A model generated the notes under the pieces. The model saw only the letters and a program-made list of their open reading frames with translations. It made no database searches and was not told where the DNA came from. A stretch of 64,000 nt of DNA from Acidovorax sp. T1 (GTDB lineage Bacteria; Pseudomonadota; Gammaproteobacteria; Burkholderiales; Burkholderiaceae_C). Below, in pieces: positions 35,139-44,218 of this stretch. A program made the position numbers and the translations under genes. Numbering within the stretch: the stretch's first letter is position 1; the number at the start of each line of letters is the position of its first letter. The stretch spans positions 496,001 through 560,000 of the forward strand of contig NZ_CP021648.1 in the NCBI RefSeq assembly GCF_002176815.1, read 5' to 3'.

Positions 35139-37100
35139 TCAGGTCTGGGTTTCGTCCAGAAGTTTCGCCAACTGCACCAACGTCGGGTAATCGAAAAGAT
35201 CCGTGACTTCGATCCGTTGGGGGAATTCGCGCTCGATCGCTTCATGGATACGCGCCAGGGTGAGCGATTTGAGGTTGATTTCGAGCAAGTTGGTTTGGAC
35301 CGTGATCTGCTGGTCTGGAATCAACGGCTCGCAGATCTCCTTGAGGCGCAGGGCCGTGGATTTCGGCTTCGCCTCGGCAGGTTCGATCGCAGCGTTCGCT
35401 GACATAAACCCTGCCAATTCCGCGAGTATTGTAGCGAATTCGCCTTGTTCGAAGGCGGCGGCCAGGGCATAGCGTTGCAGCTTGCCACTTGTGGTCTTCG
35501 GAATGGCGCTCACGGGCACGACGTTGTTCAGCGCCAGGTCGGTCTTCTGGCCGATGATGCGCCGCAATGCCTGCGCCTTCGGCACGAAGTCCGCCAGATT
35601 CCCGCGGTGGATCACGAAGAGGGCCACCGACTCGGTGCCTTCGATCGCATCGCGCACACCGACCGCCGCCACGCGGTTGGCCTCGATGCCAGGCACCTGT
35701 TGGGCGATTTCCTCGAGGTCGGTCGGGTAGTAGTTCTGGCCGTTGACGATGATCAGGTCCTTGGCCCGACCGGTGATCACGAGTTGGCCGTCGAGGATCA
35801 AACCCAGATCGCCGGTGTCCAGCCATCCTGGGTTCGCGCCCGAATCGGCGCTGGTGCGTCCGCCGGGAAAGTAGCCGTGGGATACGTTGTCGCCGCGGAT
35901 CCGCACATGGCCGACCGTCTGCTCGGGCAGCCCGTCGCCGGTGTCGCCCACGATGCCGAGCTCGCATCCGGGCACGGCGCGGCCGAGCTTGACGAATTCG
36001 ATGGCATGCGTCGACCCAGGTGCCGCAGCCCGCACCGGCGCGCCGACGCGAAGGGTTGTCCGGTCGAGTTCGATCGTCTCGAGCGGCGTCGAGGGGGGCG
36101 GAAAGCTGACCGCCAGGCTGGCTTCGGCCAACCCGTACACAGGAAACATGGCGTTCGGCCTGAGTCCGTGGGGCGCCATGGCCTGGGTGAAGCGCCGGCA
36201 CAACTCGGCGGAGATCGGCTCGGCGCCATTGAAGATCAAGCGCACGGCAGACAGGTCCAAGCCCTGTGGCGGCTTGAGCGCGAACTGCCGCAGGTAATGC
36301 TGGTAGCCGAAGTTGGGCGAGCAGAGCACCGTGGCGCGGCGCTGGCTGGCCTGCTCGAGCCAGAGCAGGGGGCGGCGCGCGAACAGGTCGGTGCGCATGA
36401 TCGCGTGGCTGGCGCCGCAGGCCAGCATGTTCAGGTGGAAGCCGATCAGGCCCATGTCGTGGGACAGCGGCATCCAGCTGAGCGCCACGTCGCGGTCGGA
36501 GAAGGCCGCGGCTTCGATGATCGCGGCGATGTTGGCGCACAGGTTGCGGTGCGTCAGCAGCACGCCCTTGGGTTCGCCGGTGGAGCCGGAGGAATACTGG
36601 ATGAACGCCAGGTCGTCCGGACGCGGCGACACGGGCTGTCCCGGTTCGCCGCCGATGTCGAGGCCGCCCGGAACCAGGGCGCGGGCACGCAGCGCCGCCG
36701 CCTGGTCGGCCAGCCCTTGTGCCGCGGCGAAGCCGTCGAGCCGTTCCAGCGACGTGCGGTCGATGTAGACCGACGCCTTCGGGCCGAGCTGCGCGAACAC
36801 ACGCAGCAGCTTCTGGCGGTGCGCATCGGTGGCGCCGGGCGCGAGCGGCACCGGCACGATGCCGCCCAGCACGCAGGCCCAGAACATTTCCAGGAAGCGC
36901 TCGTTGTCTGCCAGGCACAGGACCACCGTGTCGCCGGTCGCGATCGACTGGCGCTGGAGTGCCCCGAGCACGGCGAGCGCGCGCTGGCGCAGCCGCTGGA
37001 AGCTCAGCACGCGCTGCTCCTTGTCGCCTTCGATGAGCGTGATCTGGCGGTCGTCGCGCGTGGTGGCGGGCAGGATGGCGTGGAGGGTATCGAATCGCAT
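35139..37100 (-). CDS. fatty acyl-AMP ligase fused to a C-terminal carrier domain (2)
   Basis: This protein has about 653 residues. Residues 1-560 are an adenylation enzyme with YSSGSTGEPKGVLLTH, VYGLAEASLAVSF, GWLDTGDLG and the catalytic Lys in KTTSGKLQR. The last 80 or so residues form an acyl/peptidyl carrier domain in which LLEINLKSLTLARI holds the Ser for phosphopantetheine. The enzyme can therefore self-load its product. The start ATG at 37100 lies 15 bp after the P450 stop and lacks a Shine-Dalgarno. I expect a modified acyl chain destined for the same lipid. Confidence 0.85.
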   Translation of the reverse strand: MRFDTLHAILPATTRDDRQITLIEGDKEQRVLSFQRLRQRALAVLGALQRQSIATGDTVVLCLADNERFLEMFWACVLGGIVPVPLAPGATDAHRQKLLRVFAQLGPKASVYIDRTSLERLDGFAAAQGLADQAAALRARALVPGGLDIGGEPGQPVSPRPDDLAFIQYSSGSTGEPKGVLLTHRNLCANIAAIIEAAAFSDRDVALSWMPLSHDMGLIGFHLNMLACGASHAIMRTDLFARRPLLWLEQASQRRATVLCSPNFGYQHYLRQFALKPPQGLDLSAVRLIFNGAEPISAELCRRFTQAMAPHGLRPNAMFPVYGLAEASLAVSFPPPSTPLETIELDRTTLRVGAPVRAAAPGSTHAIEFVKLGRAVPGCELGIVGDTGDGLPEQTVGHVRIRGDNVSHGYFPGGRTSADSGANPGWLDTGDLGLILDGQLVITGRAKDLIIVNGQNYYPTDLEEIAQQVPGIEANRVAAVGVRDAIEGTESVALFVIHRGNLADFVPKAQALRRIIGQKTDLALNNVVPVSAIPKTTSGKLQRYALAAAFEQGEFATILAELAGFMSANAAIEPAEAKPKSTALRLKEICEPLIPDQQITVQTNLLEINLKSLTLARIHEAIEREFPQRIEVTDLFDYPTLVQLAKLLDETQT

Positions 37101-37114
37101 GAAGGAGGTGCCGC

Positions 37115-38428
37115 TCAGCGGCGCGACACGAGCCGCATCCGCAGGGGATGGCGCGTGCGCAGGTTGATCTGGAACTCGGCTTCGGCCGGCTCGGTGCCGA
37201 CGGGAACCAAACGGAAGCGCTCCGCCACCATCGTCAGGTGCGTGGCCATCTCCGCCATGGCGAAACCCGCACCCACGCAGAAACGCGGGCCGGCCGAGAA
37301 GGGCAGGTAGGCGAAGCGATGCCGGCCCGCGGCCGCATCGGGCATGAAGCGTGCGGGATGAAAGGCCTCGGGGCGCTCCCACTGGGCCGGGTCGCGGTGC
37401 AGCAGGTAGGGGCAGATGAAGATGTCGGTGCCAGCCGGCACGTGGTAGCCGCCCAGGGTGTCGTCCTGCACGGCTCGGCGGCTGAAGAGCCACACCGGCG
37501 GGTAGAGCCGAAGCGCTTCCTGCAGCACCTGTTCGACGTAGTCTGCCGATGCGAAGGGTGTCGCCAAGGCCTGGTCCGGCGCGGCTTCGGTGGGCGCCGC
37601 ATTGGCGATGGCGGCGTGGAGCGCCGCCTCGGCTTCGGGGTGCCGGGCCAGCAGGTACCAGGTCCAGTTGAGCGTGCTGGCGGTGGTCTCGTGGCCGGCG
37701 ACGATCAGCGTCATGACCTCGTCGAGCAAGGCCCGGTCGGGCATCGGCTCGCCGCTGGCCTTGTCGCGGGCCTGCATCAGCATCGAGAGCCAGTCGGACT
37801 CGACCCGCGCCTCCAGGCGGCGGGTCTCGATGATGGCGCGCACGAAGCGGGCCAGGCCGCGGAAGCGGGCCGCGAACTGCAGATCGCGACGGCTCTCTTC
37901 GGTCAGCAGGTCGAAGGGGCTGCCGCCCTCGGTCTCGACCAGTCGGTCGAAGTCCGCACTGAACAGCGCCCGCAGCACGATCTCGAGCGCGACGCTGCTG
38001 AGCTCGTGCGTCAGGTCGATGGGCTCGCCGCTGTCGGCATGCGCGCTCCAGCGCGTCAGCAGGTCAGCGTTGACCTGCCGCACCACCGGTGCGAAGCCGC
38101 GCGTGGCCTGGCCCTGGAAGGCCGGTTGGATCATGCGGCGCTGGCGCACCCACAGGTCACCGTCGCTGACGATCAGGCCGTTGCCGAGGAGCACGCGCAC
38201 ACGCTCCAGGCCCGCGCCCTTGACGTAGTTGCCGCGGTTGGTCAGCAGCACGCGGCGGATGTCGTCGGGGTCGTGGATGACGAGGCCGTCGCCCGGGCGC
38301 GTCAGCGACGGAACGCGACAGATCGGGCCGTAGCGTGAACGCAATTGCTGCAGCACCGGCAAGGTCTCATCATTGGCGTCGAGGTCGTAGCCCTGGTCGG
38401 GGCCCGGCGCCAAATGTCCCTGTGCCAT
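37115..38428 (-). CDS. cytochrome P450
   Basis: This 437-residue P450 monooxygenase has the I-helix AGHETTASTLNW, the ExxR motif in LQEALRLYPP, and the heme-binding segment FSAGPRFCVGAGFA with the Cys ligand. No membrane anchor is visible, so it is a soluble bacterial type. It is translated just before the carrier-fused acyl-AMP ligase. P450s in such positions may hydroxylate a carrier-bound or free fatty acyl chain; that is inference. The substrate is not known. Confidence 0.92.
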   Translation of the reverse strand: MAQGHLAPGPDQGYDLDANDETLPVLQQLRSRYGPICRVPSLTRPGDGLVIHDPDDIRRVLLTNRGNYVKGAGLERVRVLLGNGLIVSDGDLWVRQRRMIQPAFQGQATRGFAPVVRQVNADLLTRWSAHADSGEPIDLTHELSSVALEIVLRALFSADFDRLVETEGGSPFDLLTEESRRDLQFAARFRGLARFVRAIIETRRLEARVESDWLSMLMQARDKASGEPMPDRALLDEVMTLIVAGHETTASTLNWTWYLLARHPEAEAALHAAIANAAPTEAAPDQALATPFASADYVEQVLQEALRLYPPVWLFSRRAVQDDTLGGYHVPAGTDIFICPYLLHRDPAQWERPEAFHPARFMPDAAAGRHRFAYLPFSAGPRFCVGAGFAMAEMATHLTMVAERFRLVPVGTEPAEAEFQINLRTRHPLRMRLVSRR

Positions 38429-38491
38429 AATCCAAAATTACCCTTGGTGGTGAGCCTTCGATTATGTCATGTGCGCGCCAATGCTGCGCCC

Positions 38492-39148
38492 ATGCCCATC
38501 TCCGTCTTGATTGCCCATGACTTCGTGCTTTCCACGGCGCTCGAGGCTGCTTGGATGGACGAATTGCCGCTCGACCGCCGGATCCAGATCTCCCGCTGGC
38601 CCAGCGTTCGCAGCCGGCACCGCTCGCTGATCGCCAGCCGATTGCTGCGCGAAGGGCTTCGGCAGTTCGGTCACCGCGGCACCGTGCTCGCGTCGTTGCG
38701 CTACACCCCGCGCGGCCGACCGACGCTCGATCTGCCGGTCGACTTCAGCATCTCCCACTGCGAAGGGCGCGTCGTCTGCGCCGTGTCGACCGACGGCTCG
38801 ATCGGCGTGGACGTCGAGGCGATCGGCACGCTGACGGGCGACGACTTCCCGCGCTACCTCAACGACGGCGAGCGTGCCTGGGCCGGTCGTGATCCGCGGC
38901 GCTTCTGTGCGGTTTGGACGCGCAAGGAGGCGGTGGCCAAGGCTGCGGGCGCCGACAGCCTGGACAAGCTTCGCGACATCGATACCCGGCCGGCGGGTGA
39001 GGACGCTGCATTCGCCGGCCAACTCTGGCAGACTTCGGCGCTCGATATGGGAAGCGCCCACGTGGCGCATCTCGCGTTTCGAAACCGGTGCGCGACACGG
39101 GTGTCCAGCGCATGGCTCGAACTCGACCTGTGCATCGATCGGGCCTGA
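38492..39148 (+). CDS. 4'-phosphopantetheinyl transferase (Sfp type)
   Basis: This protein has about 218 residues; the start MPISVLIAHDF at 38492 gives the usual family length. Signature residues are GVDVEAIG (magnesium binding) and WTRKEAVAKAAG; DFSISHCEG matches the upstream active-site block. It transfers the phosphopantetheine arm of CoA to carrier proteins. It lies divergently to the P450/ligase operon, next to one free ACP and one fused carrier domain, which makes those its natural substrates. Confidence 0.88.
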   Translation: MPISVLIAHDFVLSTALEAAWMDELPLDRRIQISRWPSVRSRHRSLIASRLLREGLRQFGHRGTVLASLRYTPRGRPTLDLPVDFSISHCEGRVVCAVSTDGSIGVDVEAIGTLTGDDFPRYLNDGERAWAGRDPRRFCAVWTRKEAVAKAAGADSLDKLRDIDTRPAGEDAAFAGQLWQTSALDMGSAHVAHLAFRNRCATRVSSAWLELDLCIDRA

Positions 39149-39211
39149 TTCCCCGACCCGCATCGCCGACCCACCCCCAACCGTCCTTCCTTTTCTGATT
39201 GGTGAACCAAC

Positions 39212-40003
39212 GTGTCCAGACCTGAGCGTGCCCTCATCCTCGGCGCCGGCCAAGGCAGCCGCCTGCTGCCGCTGACCGAACAACTCCCGAAGTGCCTGCT
39301 CGACCTGGGCAATGGCCGCAGCATGCTCGAATGGCAACTGCGCGGACTGATGGAGGCGGGCATCGGCGAAGCGGTCGTCGTGACCGGCTTCCGTTCCGAC
39401 CTGGTCGAGCAGGCGCTGCAACGCATCACGCCGGCCGGCATGACGGTGCGCACCCTGTTCAATCCGTTCTACAAGCTGGCCGACAACCTCGCGAGCTGCT
39501 GGATGGCCCGGTCCGAACTCCGGGCGCCTTGCCTCATCCTCAACGGCGACACCCTGTTCGAGCCCGAGATCGCGCGCCGTCTGCTCGCGGCACCCGCGGC
39601 GCCGATCACGGTCACCATCGACTGCAAGGCAGGCTACGACGCCGACGACATGAAGGTCGAGGTGGAGGGAGATCGCCTGCGCGCCATCGGCAAGACCTTG
39701 TCGGCCGATCGGGTCAATGGCGAATCGATTGGCTTCCTTCGCTTCGAGGCCGAGGGTGCGGCGCTGTTCGTCGCCGAGCTCGAACGCACGATGCGTACCG
39801 CCGAAGGCCCGGGCCTGTGGTACCTCTCGGCGATCCATCGCCTGGCCGGTGCGGGGGCGGACATCCGCGTGGCCTCGATCGAAGGCCTGCAGTGGGGCGA
39901 ACTCGATTTCCCGGCCGACCTGACGTACGTCCGGACCCTGGCTGCCGGCTGGCTCGGCGCCAGCGCGACGCCGCAGACAGCGAAGCTTTCAGCGACCGCC
40001 TGA
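39212..40003 (+). CDS. sugar-phosphate or alcohol-phosphate nucleotidyltransferase
   Basis: This 263-residue nucleotidyltransferase starts ALILGAGQGSRLLPLT, followed by PKCLLDLG, as in LicC-like phosphocholine cytidylyltransferases and related enzymes. LILNGDTLFEPEI is the metal-binding Asp region. It should form a CDP- or UDP-activated group. Together with the CDP-alcohol phosphatidyltransferases of the cluster, a CDP-alcohol headgroup precursor is plausible. It converges with the next gene, the two coding regions overlapping by 15 bp. Confidence 0.78.
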   Translation: MSRPERALILGAGQGSRLLPLTEQLPKCLLDLGNGRSMLEWQLRGLMEAGIGEAVVVTGFRSDLVEQALQRITPAGMTVRTLFNPFYKLADNLASCWMARSELRAPCLILNGDTLFEPEIARRLLAAPAAPITVTIDCKAGYDADDMKVEVEGDRLRAIGKTLSADRVNGESIGFLRFEAEGAALFVAELERTMRTAEGPGLWYLSAIHRLAGAGADIRVASIEGLQWGELDFPADLTYVRTLAAGWLGASATPQTAKLSATA

Positions 40004-40810
40004 GGTGGACGGGCCATTCAGGCCCGGGCCCTCGGCCGCCACCAGTCGGCGCACCAGGTCCAGGTCCGCGGCCTTGTCCACGTCGATCGCGGCGCGCCCG
40101 TCGCGGATCGACACCAGCGCGAGCCGCGCACCGCCGGACAACGCGCCCAGCCGCTCGGCCGCTGCCGCCGAACGGAGCCAGCCCAGCCGATAGCGCAGCG
40201 CGAACCACCAGCCCAGGCGCTGCATCATGCGCAGCGGCTCCTTGCGCAGACGTTCCATCTCGCCCCAGAACACGATCACGCCGGCCGCCTTCGGCCGTGC
40301 CAGCAGGAACAGGTTGCAGCCCGAGAAGTCGTCGTCCGAGAAGCGCAGCCAGGTGCGCCGCGTGGCGGGCGCGGCCGCTTCGACCGCCTGGCGCGGTGCC
40401 AGCGCGGCGGCCACGTCGGCCTCGGGCGGGCAGGCGGCGAGGAATTCGTCGATCCATGCGGCCTGCAGCAGCGCGTGGTCGGCCGTGGTGACGAGCAGGG
40501 GCGTGCCTTCTTGTGCGAGTGCGGCGGCGACGGTGGCGCTCGGGCCTCCCTGCGTCGGCATGGTCGTCCAAGGCTTGCCGCAGACATCAGGCTGGAGACC
40601 GGGCAGGTCGTTCAGCAGTCCGGGTCGGTCGATCGCGATCACGATGCGCCCGACGGCCGGCGCAGCCACCAGTGCCGCGACGACGCGCTCGATCATGGTC
40701 GTGCCACCGATCTCGATCAGCGCCTTGTGGCTCACGCCGGCGTAGTCGGCCAGCGGGTCGCCGCCGGTCCGTGTGCCGGCCAGCACCAGCGCGGTGAGTG
40801 GGGCTGCCAT
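39989..40810 (-). CDS. MobA-like NTP transferase family protein
   Basis: This 273-residue protein begins TALVLAGTRTGGDPLADYAG, with a variant of the GT-A nucleotide-binding loop, then SHKALIEIGG. LLVTTADHALL replaces the usual D-x-D region and retains one Asp. The large C-terminal segment contains RFSDDDFSGCNLFLL. It is co-directional with the ceramide-synthase candidate just upstream and starts 1 bp after its stop. It probably supplies an activated headgroup, with a substrate different from the enzyme at 39212. Confidence 0.68.
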   Translation of the reverse strand: MAAPLTALVLAGTRTGGDPLADYAGVSHKALIEIGGTTMIERVVAALVAAPAVGRIVIAIDRPGLLNDLPGLQPDVCGKPWTTMPTQGGPSATVAAALAQEGTPLLVTTADHALLQAAWIDEFLAACPPEADVAAALAPRQAVEAAAPATRRTWLRFSDDDFSGCNLFLLARPKAAGVIVFWGEMERLRKEPLRMMQRLGWWFALRYRLGWLRSAAAAERLGALSGGARLALVSIRDGRAAIDVDKAADLDLVRRLVAAEGPGLNGPSTSGGR

Positions 40811-40811
40811 G

Positions 40812-41939
40812 TCAGGTGGAGAGCGTCTTCTCGTACACGCGGTAGGTCTTGTACGGGGCGGCGCCGAGAGACTCGATGATGTGCCGCATCGGCCGGTTGT
40901 CCTCCAGGATCCACGACAGTTCGACCTGCTTCACGCCCTTGGCGCGCAGGCCCTGTCGCATCGTGTCGATGGCCAGGAAGGGCGCGATGGCGCCGGCCAG
41001 TTCGCCGCTGATGCTGCGGCTGATGCCCATCAGCGGCACGCGCGCCGTCTTCGTGCCGCGCTTGAGACGCAGCATCAGCTTGGCCCAATTGAAGGGCAGC
41101 AGCTTGCCGCCGAAGTCCGCGATCATCTCGTTGAGGTTGGGCAGGGCGATGCCGAAGCCCACGGCCTTGCCGTTGAGTTCGACGATGGCCACGCAGGTCG
41201 GGTCGATGAACATCTTCAGGCTCTTGGCCATGTGCGCGATCTCCGCTTCGGTGAACGGGATGAAGCCCCAGTTCTGCGACCAGGCGTCGTTGAAGATCGC
41301 GGTGACCGTGTCGAACTCTTCGAGGTAGCGCTTGGTGTCGAGGTTGCGCACCGTCAGCGCCGACGGCTTGCGCGGGCCGATCATGCGGCGCGCGGCGGCG
41401 GGCATCTCGTGCTCGATGTCGTAGAGGTAGGCGATCGTGTCCTTCGCCTTCGCGTAGCCCTCGGCCTCGACCCGTGCGCCGACGTAGCGGGCGTCGTGGC
41501 CCATCAGCATCATCGGCGGCGTATCGAAGCCATCGATCAGCAGGCCCGTCTCCTCGTTGATCGACAGGTTGAAGGGGCCGAGCACCTTCGTCTTGCCGCG
41601 CGCGGCGAGCCACGCTTCGGCGGCCTTGAACAGCGCCGCGAAGACCTCGGCGTCGTCTTCCGCGCAGATCATCCCGAAGTGGCCGACCGAAGGGTCCTTC
41701 ACGAGCTTGTCGATCTGTGCGCTGATGCGGCCGACGTCGCGCCCGTCCTTGCGGGCGAGCCAGAACTGCGTTTCGGCATGCGCGAAGTAGGGGTTCTTGC
41801 GCGGCGACAACGCCTCGCGCCGCTCCATCATCAGCGGCGGCACGAAGTGCGGGTCGCGTGCATGGATGCGCGAAGGCAGCTGGATGAAGCGGTCCAGTTC
41901 CGCCGGTGTGCGCACCGGAACGATTTCGAGCGTGGTCAT
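40812..41939 (-). CDS. bcerS: GNAT-fold acyltransferase; candidate bacterial ceramide synthase
   Basis: This protein has 375 residues. The N-terminal block (RIHARDPHFVPPLMMERRE, PYFAHAETQFWLARKDGR) and a second GNAT half (KAVGFGIALPNLNEMI, KQVELSWILEDNRPM) match the two-domain acetyltransferase-like family that includes bacterial ceramide synthase. In Caulobacter that enzyme N-acylates 3-ketosphinganine before reduction. The length and order of motifs agree. It is in one operon with a CDP-alcohol phosphatidyltransferase and LptF/LptG-like genes. Identification rests on recall of family features. Confidence 0.68.
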   Translation of the reverse strand: MTTLEIVPVRTPAELDRFIQLPSRIHARDPHFVPPLMMERREALSPRKNPYFAHAETQFWLARKDGRDVGRISAQIDKLVKDPSVGHFGMICAEDDAEVFAALFKAAEAWLAARGKTKVLGPFNLSINEETGLLIDGFDTPPMMLMGHDARYVGARVEAEGYAKAKDTIAYLYDIEHEMPAAARRMIGPRKPSALTVRNLDTKRYLEEFDTVTAIFNDAWSQNWGFIPFTEAEIAHMAKSLKMFIDPTCVAIVELNGKAVGFGIALPNLNEMIADFGGKLLPFNWAKLMLRLKRGTKTARVPLMGISRSISGELAGAIAPFLAIDTMRQGLRAKGVKQVELSWILEDNRPMRHIIESLGAAPYKTYRVYEKTLST

Positions 41940-41945
41940 CAGACT

Positions 41946-43154
41946 TCAGACAGCCGGGCGGGCCTTGTTGCGTGCGAGGAAGCCGAGCCAGAGCGTGCGA
42001 ACGCCGTGCCAGGCGAACGTCAGCCCTTGCCAGGCGGTGACGAGGTACAAGCCGGCCGGGCCGGCGCCGATCAGCAGCGCGAGCGCCATGATCGTCATGG
42101 TGATGTTGCGGCGGGCGATGAAGCTGCGCACCCGGCCGTCCAGCCGGGTCGCCGCGTGCAGCGCGAAGCCCAGGCGCGCCTTGGCGACGCCGAGCACGAT
42201 GCGGTCGCCCAGGTAGAAGACGATCAGCCAGACGGCCGATGCGTAGAGCGGATCGTCCATCGACCGCCCGCCCAGGCCCCAGGCCCAGGCGAAGTACCAG
42301 AAGGGCGGGTGCACGATGTCCAGGCCATGGTCGAGCACGTTGCCGATGGCCGAGTCGGTGAGCGTCACGCGCGCGATCTTGCCGTCGACGCTGTCGAGCA
42401 CGCTCATGCCGTAGGCGCACAGGAAGCCCAGCAGGAAGTCGCCCCGCGCGAACAGCGGCACGGCCACGACCGTCAGGATGATCGACAGCACCGTCACCGT
42501 GTTGGGGTGGATGCCCCAACGGGTGCACAGGCGCACCAGCGGCCACACCAGCGGCGGGTAGACCCAGCGCGTGAGCAGGTCGGTCGAGCCCTTGTAGTTG
42601 TCCCAGAACATCTGGCGCTCGAGCCGGCGGCGCGTGGCCTTGTCGTTCACCGCGTAGATCCAGTAGGGCAGAGAGCGCCGCAGCTTGTTGACGTAGGCGG
42701 GGAAGTCCTGCTCGTCGTACGGCGCGATACGGCCTGCGGCCAGCAGGGCGTCGGCCACCTCGCGCAGCGTCTGTGCGTCGGCCGGGATGGCGTCGATCAG
42801 CGCGGGCTCGAGGCGCAGCACGACGGCGCGTTCGGCGCCCTCGCCGCGGGTGGCGACGCACGGGGACGTGCCGCGCAGCAGCACGTCGATCAGCCGCGGG
42901 TCGACCGCATTGCCGCCGTCGATCGCCACCAGCGCGCCGCCGGCCAGCGCCTGGCGCAGGCGCGCGCCCAGCGCTGCGGTGTCGACCTCGGGTCGTGCAG
43001 CGGGCCAGGCGGTGCGCCCGGCGTCGACGCCGGACAGGACGACCTGCACCCCGGCATCGAGGTGCTTCACGCTGCGCCGCAGGCGCTCGACCGGCGGGAT
43101 GCCGTAGAGGGGTTCGGCGCGGGTGGCGCCGGTGGTGTCGATCCAAAGATTCAT
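41946..43154 (-). CDS. CDP-alcohol phosphatidyltransferase with N-terminal nucleotidyltransferase-like domain (1)
   Basis: This protein has about 402 residues. The C-terminal membrane part has the CDP-alcohol phosphotransferase motif DGKIARVTL...GNVLDHGLD (DGxxAR...GxxxDxxxD). Residues 1-150 form an extra domain resembling a degenerate nucleotidyltransferase (VVLSGVDAG, LVAIDGGNAVDP). This layout recalls IPCT-DIPPS fusions, which make inositol-phosphodiesters. It should transfer a CDP-activated alcohol phosphate to a lipid or polyol. The start at 43154 overlaps the LptG-like stop (ATGA). Confidence 0.8.
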   Translation of the reverse strand: MNLWIDTTGATRAEPLYGIPPVERLRRSVKHLDAGVQVVLSGVDAGRTAWPAARPEVDTAALGARLRQALAGGALVAIDGGNAVDPRLIDVLLRGTSPCVATRGEGAERAVVLRLEPALIDAIPADAQTLREVADALLAAGRIAPYDEQDFPAYVNKLRRSLPYWIYAVNDKATRRRLERQMFWDNYKGSTDLLTRWVYPPLVWPLVRLCTRWGIHPNTVTVLSIILTVVAVPLFARGDFLLGFLCAYGMSVLDSVDGKIARVTLTDSAIGNVLDHGLDIVHPPFWYFAWAWGLGGRSMDDPLYASAVWLIVFYLGDRIVLGVAKARLGFALHAATRLDGRVRSFIARRNITMTIMALALLIGAGPAGLYLVTAWQGLTFAWHGVRTLWLGFLARNKARPAV

Positions 43155-44218
43155 AGACGCTCGGAGGCTCTCAGTTGCAGGAGGCCGATCGCGGCGAACA
43201 GCGCCGGCGCGGCGAGCGCGATGACCAGGGGGGGCCAGCGGGCGGCGAGCCCCAGGGCTGCGACGATCCCGTCGCAGAGAAGAAAGCCCAGGCCCAGGAT
43301 CAGCGCCATCGCCATTCTCGACCCACCGCCCGTTCCGCGCGGCAGCGACACCGCCGTCGGCAGCGCCAGCAGCAGCATGACGAAGATCGCCAGCGGCGCG
43401 GCGTACGAACGGTACAGCACGCTCTGGTAGTAACGGTGGGGCTGGGTCCCGGTGCGCGTGCCGGCGATCACCTCGGCCAGCATGGCGGTCGAGAGGTTCG
43501 GCCGCGCGACGTCGAGCCGCAGCACGTCCTCGGGCCGCAGGTTGGTGTCCCAGGCGCGCTCGGCCACCTGGATGCGTTCGACGCGCCGGTCCCCATAGAC
43601 GAATTCGTTGACGCCCTTGAACCGCCAGACCTGGCCGTCCCATTGCGCCTCGGTGGCGGTGAGTCGGCTCTGGATCAGGCCGCGGTCGTCGCGGACATAC
43701 AGCCGGACGTCGATCAGCCGCCGGCCATCGGGGCTGGTGCTTTCCATGGACACGGTGCCGCCGGAGGTGTGCGCCCAGCGCTTGGTCGGCGTGTCGTCGG
43801 CCGGCGCGCTCGCGCTCCACCATTCCTTCAGGCCGTTCTCGGCCGGCGGCAGGACATGGTCGGACAGCACGAACTGGGCGACGGCCAGCACCGCCGCCAG
43901 CGGCAGCAGGTAGCCGAGCAGCCGCATCATGCTCAGGCCCGCCGTGCGCATGGTGGCGATCTCGAGGTTGCGCGCCATGTTGGCCAGCGCCATCAATGTG
44001 CCGAGCAGCACCGCGGGCGGCAAGGCCATCACCAGCTCGGCCGGCAGGCGCAGCAGGCCGTAGTAGACGATGCCGATGAAGCCCTGGTCGCGCTTGAGCA
44101 CGTCGGTGGTCACGTCGAGTAGCTCGAGCACCTGCATCAGCGCGGTGATGACCAGCAGCAGCACGAGGATCTGCGTGCCGACGCGGCGCCGCAGGTACGA
44201 AGCCATCGCGCGGTTCAT
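43151..44218 (-). CDS. LptG-like permease of the LptF/LptG family
   Basis: This protein has about 355 residues: six predicted membrane helices in two groups, with a periplasmic beta-jellyroll between them (SPDGRRLIDVRLYVRDDRG, RVERIQVAERAWD). GTLMALANMARNLEIATMRTAG contains the E that marks the coupling helix for the ATPase. LptF and LptG normally extract lipopolysaccharide with LptB. This pair lies inside a lipid-synthesis operon, not beside pepA, so it may be a paralogue dedicated to another lipid, but it could also be the only LPS pair. It overlaps neighbours on both sides (ATGA). Confidence 0.82.
   Translation of the reverse strand: MNRAMASYLRRRVGTQILVLLLVITALMQVLELLDVTTDVLKRDQGFIGIVYYGLLRLPAELVMALPPAVLLGTLMALANMARNLEIATMRTAGLSMMRLLGYLLPLAAVLAVAQFVLSDHVLPPAENGLKEWWSASAPADDTPTKRWAHTSGGTVSMESTSPDGRRLIDVRLYVRDDRGLIQSRLTATEAQWDGQVWRFKGVNEFVYGDRRVERIQVAERAWDTNLRPEDVLRLDVARPNLSTAMLAEVIAGTRTGTQPHRYYQSVLYRSYAAPLAIFVMLLLALPTAVSLPRGTGGGSRMAMALILGLGFLLCDGIVAALGLAARWPPLVIALAAPALFAAIGLLQLRASERL

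Noticed and set aside
40732..43430. Very long open frames of about 800-880 codons on both strands over the GNAT and CDP-alcohol transferase genes
   Set aside because: Their composition is dominated by Arg, Ala, Gly and His, with no recognisable motifs. The real genes in the other frames carry clear family signatures.
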